Origin: Lachnospiraceae bacterium UBA3632
GTDB taxonomy: Bacteria > Bacillota > Clostridia > Lachnospirales > Lachnospiraceae
NCBI GenBank assembly: GCA_002373975.1
Contig: DFKZ01000112.1
Location: 21,501-73,824, forward strand
Length of the DNA stretch: 52,324 nt
Direction: 5' to 3'
The translations under genes were made by a program, and so were the position numbers. Of the stretch, positions 50,843 to 52,324 are shown in pieces; positions within the stretch are counted from its first letter, which is position 1, and each line of letters begins with the position of its first letter. The notes below the pieces were generated by a model that was given only the letters and a program-made list of their open reading frames with translations, was not told the origin of the DNA and searched no databases.

Positions 50843-51153
50843 CAGTATACCATGGCGGTATTCTTGAAATACGGAATCCTGATGTGACTCATTCCAAGAA
50901 GTATCTGGACTTTGGAAAAGGTTTCTATGTGACATCGTTTCCAAAGCAGGCGGAGCGTTGGGCTGTCAGGAAGGCTATGCGATCTGGTAAAGGTAAACGA
51001 AAGAACATCTCACGGCGCAAGGCGATGGATATATATTATAAAAGCAGGCTTTCCGAACAGATACAAGCCGGTCAATATGGCATAGAGAATATGGATTACA
51101 AATATCTTGCGGAGGATCTGATCGAAAACGAACCGGAGCTTTTTGCGGATTGA
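50839..51153 (+). CDS. Truncated or rearranged DUF3990 (ADP-ribosyltransferase-like) protein
   Basis: A 104-residue protein. Residues 1-50 match the start of DUF3990 toxins (TVYHGGILEIRNPDV ... LDFGKGFYVTSFPKQAERWA), a family thought to have an ADP-ribosyltransferase-like fold. Full members have about 150-170 residues. After about residue 53 the sequence changes to a helical tail (AMDIYYKSRLSEQIQAGQYG, LAEDLIENEPELF) that does not fit the family's C-terminal half. It looks like an internal deletion that joined two reading frames. Toxic activity is unlikely. The start overlaps the DUF3791 stop (ATGA). Confidence 0.55.
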   Translation: MTVYHGGILEIRNPDVTHSKKYLDFGKGFYVTSFPKQAERWAVRKAMRSGKGKRKNISRRKAMDIYYKSRLSEQIQAGQYGIENMDYKYLAEDLIENEPELFAD

Positions 51154-51200
51154 GATGCCAATAGTGAGTAGTTTATGTGGATGATGTGGAGGATTAGAAA

Positions 51201-52115
51201 ATGAGCAGGGAGTCAGAAAAAGCGTTAAAAGCCATGCATCAGTTTCTGGATGAAAATGGTGCGGAAGATATGACCATGGACGATGTAAACGGACTTCTTC
51301 AAAAATTTACAGAAGATTATAATAGTAATCTTCCGGGAAGAATTACAGAGAAAACTGCTAAAACGGCTGATGATTATCTAGAATTGGCAGAAGAAGCTCC
51401 GACTAAAGCTCAGGCGGAAAAATACATAAAGAAGGCATTGGAATTGGAGCCCGACAATATGGATGCCGTTAGTGCTTCTCTTGATCTGATAGAGGATGAT
51501 AGTACATGGGAGTATTATCAGAAACTTTCTGAAGCTGTCAAAAATGGTGCAAAGCTTATGGAAAAGAAAGGCTTTATGGATGAAAACAGTATTGGCGAGT
51601 ACTGGGGGATTTTGGAAACAAGACCATACATGAGACTCCTTAATAGATATGCGGAGTTCATGGCAGAAGCCGGGATGATGAGTCTTGCGGCCAGAGAATA
51701 TGAAGAAATGATCAGATTGTCTGAAAATGATAATCTTGGTGTCCGTTACAGCTTGATGCATGTTTATGCTTTCCTTGAGCAGGAAGAGCCCGCTTTGGAA
51801 CTTCATAAGAGATACGACGGCTATGAGGAAACACAGATGCTGCTTCCACTCTCGGTTCTATACTTTAAACGGGGCGATTTTGACAAGGCAGAAGATTATC
51901 TAAAGCGTCTGTGTGCCACAAATAAGGACACAAAGAAGTTTTTCAGAGCGATAAAGAAGGATAAGCTTGATCACTATGTGGAGGAGATCAGCGGTTACGG
52001 ATATCAGCCCTTTACGATTCAGGAGCTGATCGTGGAACTGATGGAGAACAGCTTCCTGTTTAGGATGGTACCGCTATATATGGAGTGGGCATACGAGAAA
52101 ACCAGGAACATGTAA
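51201..52115 (+). CDS. TPR-repeat protein of unknown function
   Basis: A 304-residue helical protein. TPR-like helices are visible around 50-90 (DYLELAEEAPTKAQAEKYIK, ALELEPDN) and 145-245. The middle has GEYWGILETRPYMRLLNRYA and LSENDNLGVRYSLMHVY, a combination seen in TPR proteins of the ST7-like type. The N-terminal 40 residues (DENGAEDMTMDDVNGLLQKF) recur as a short domain in similar proteins. No enzyme motif is visible. GGAGG lies before the ATG. It is inside the segment bracketed by the 85 bp repeat. Confidence 0.7.
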   Translation: MSRESEKALKAMHQFLDENGAEDMTMDDVNGLLQKFTEDYNSNLPGRITEKTAKTADDYLELAEEAPTKAQAEKYIKKALELEPDNMDAVSASLDLIEDDSTWEYYQKLSEAVKNGAKLMEKKGFMDENSIGEYWGILETRPYMRLLNRYAEFMAEAGMMSLAAREYEEMIRLSENDNLGVRYSLMHVYAFLEQEEPALELHKRYDGYEETQMLLPLSVLYFKRGDFDKAEDYLKRLCATNKDTKKFFRAIKKDKLDHYVEEISGYGYQPFTIQELIVELMENSFLFRMVPLYMEWAYEKTRNM

Positions 52116-52194
52116 ATATTTCCGTGATACCTTTTTGATACCTGTTTGTTTAAGAACGTGGTAAATAGCGTAAAATATAGGATTTAGAATCAAA

Positions 52195-52216
52195 ACATTA
52201 ACAAATATGTTAATGT
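52195..52216. repeat. Perfect inverted repeat upstream of the right 85 bp copy
   Basis: ACATTAACA (52195-52203) and TGTTAATGT (52208-52216) around a 4-base spacer form an operator-like site. A few bases earlier TGATACCT occurs twice in a row (about 52126-52145). Both lie in the 124-base gap between the TPR gene and the repeat. Confidence 0.5.
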
Positions 52217-52239
52217 ACAATTGAGCTTGAGTAATTAAC

Positions 52240-52324
52240 GTGTCCAAGGGCAAAGCAGATTATCCTCCAAGAGGTAAACTGTCTTATCCTGAAAGAATTT
52301 AATAAAACAATAGTAACAGACCTT
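52240..52324 (+). repeat. 85 bp direct repeat, right copy (cut by the window end)
   Basis: Right copy of the repeat at 50455-50539. The match runs to the last base of the window, so the true repeat is probably longer. It would place a second DUF3791-type module just beyond the window. Confidence 0.8.

Overview
The window is chromosomal DNA from a flagellated, low-to-mid-GC Firmicute. It looks most like a Lachnospiraceae member related to Butyrivibrio, Roseburia or Lachnospira. The evidence is the Bacillus-like gene order ireB-ruvX-yrzB-(mltG)-trmR-U32, a type III glutamine synthetase, SigD-type flagellin promoters and GGAGG ribosome binding sites. The genus is inferred from gene content, not from a marker gene.

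Left part (1-22.2 kb), housekeeping. It starts with a cut HPr-like gene on the minus strand and mtaB. An RNA and cell-wall operon follows: ireB, ruvX, a DUF1292 gene, RNase J, a YlbF-family gene, a short MltG-like protein, trmR and a U32 peptidase-family gene. Next come glutamine synthetase III, a CZB-domain protein facing a PocR-type hybrid histidine kinase, tRNA-Gln(CTG), an acyl-ACP thioesterase, a CvfB-like S1 protein, a YitT transporter-like protein, a small YjfB-like motility protein and a CdaR/PucR-type regulator. The block ends with the division-linked set ftsE-ftsX-M23 hydrolase-S41 protease.

Centre (22.2-41.4 kb), a flagellin modification island. Two flagellin genes differing at about 11 of 270 residues, each behind a SigD-type promoter, flank a 17 kb one-strand gene run. 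The run has three LicD-family phosphotransferase-like proteins, a cytidylyltransferase/oxidoreductase fusion, and a three-domain protein (sugar-type nucleotidyltransferase, cytidylyltransferase, PEP mutase). It also has a phosphonoacetaldehyde reductase-like dehydrogenase, phosphonopyruvate decarboxylase and an AEP-transaminase-like enzyme. Together these can turn PEP into a phosphonate, activate it with CTP and attach it to a glycan. A visibly AT-richer block of five genes (GT2, radical SAM, DegT aminotransferase, ATP-grasp, SGNH-like) sits between the decarboxylase and the transaminase. My main inference is a flagellar phosphonoglycan system. The acceptor being flagellin rests on location only.

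Right part (41.4-52.3 kb), motility genes interrupted by accessory modules. It holds a P-loop ATPase with a duplicated promoter region, a divergent flagellin-like gene, a three-gene HTH / nucleotidyltransferase / Fic cassette, fliD (minus strand), a membrane diguanylate cyclase with no ribosome binding site, and guaA. The cassette is bracketed by two near-identical terminators. After guaA comes a DUF3791/DUF3990 toxin-antitoxin-like remnant and a TPR gene, bracketed by an 85 bp direct repeat whose second copy runs off the window.

No gap longer than 300 bases lacks a gene. No CRISPR array, transposase or rRNA was seen.
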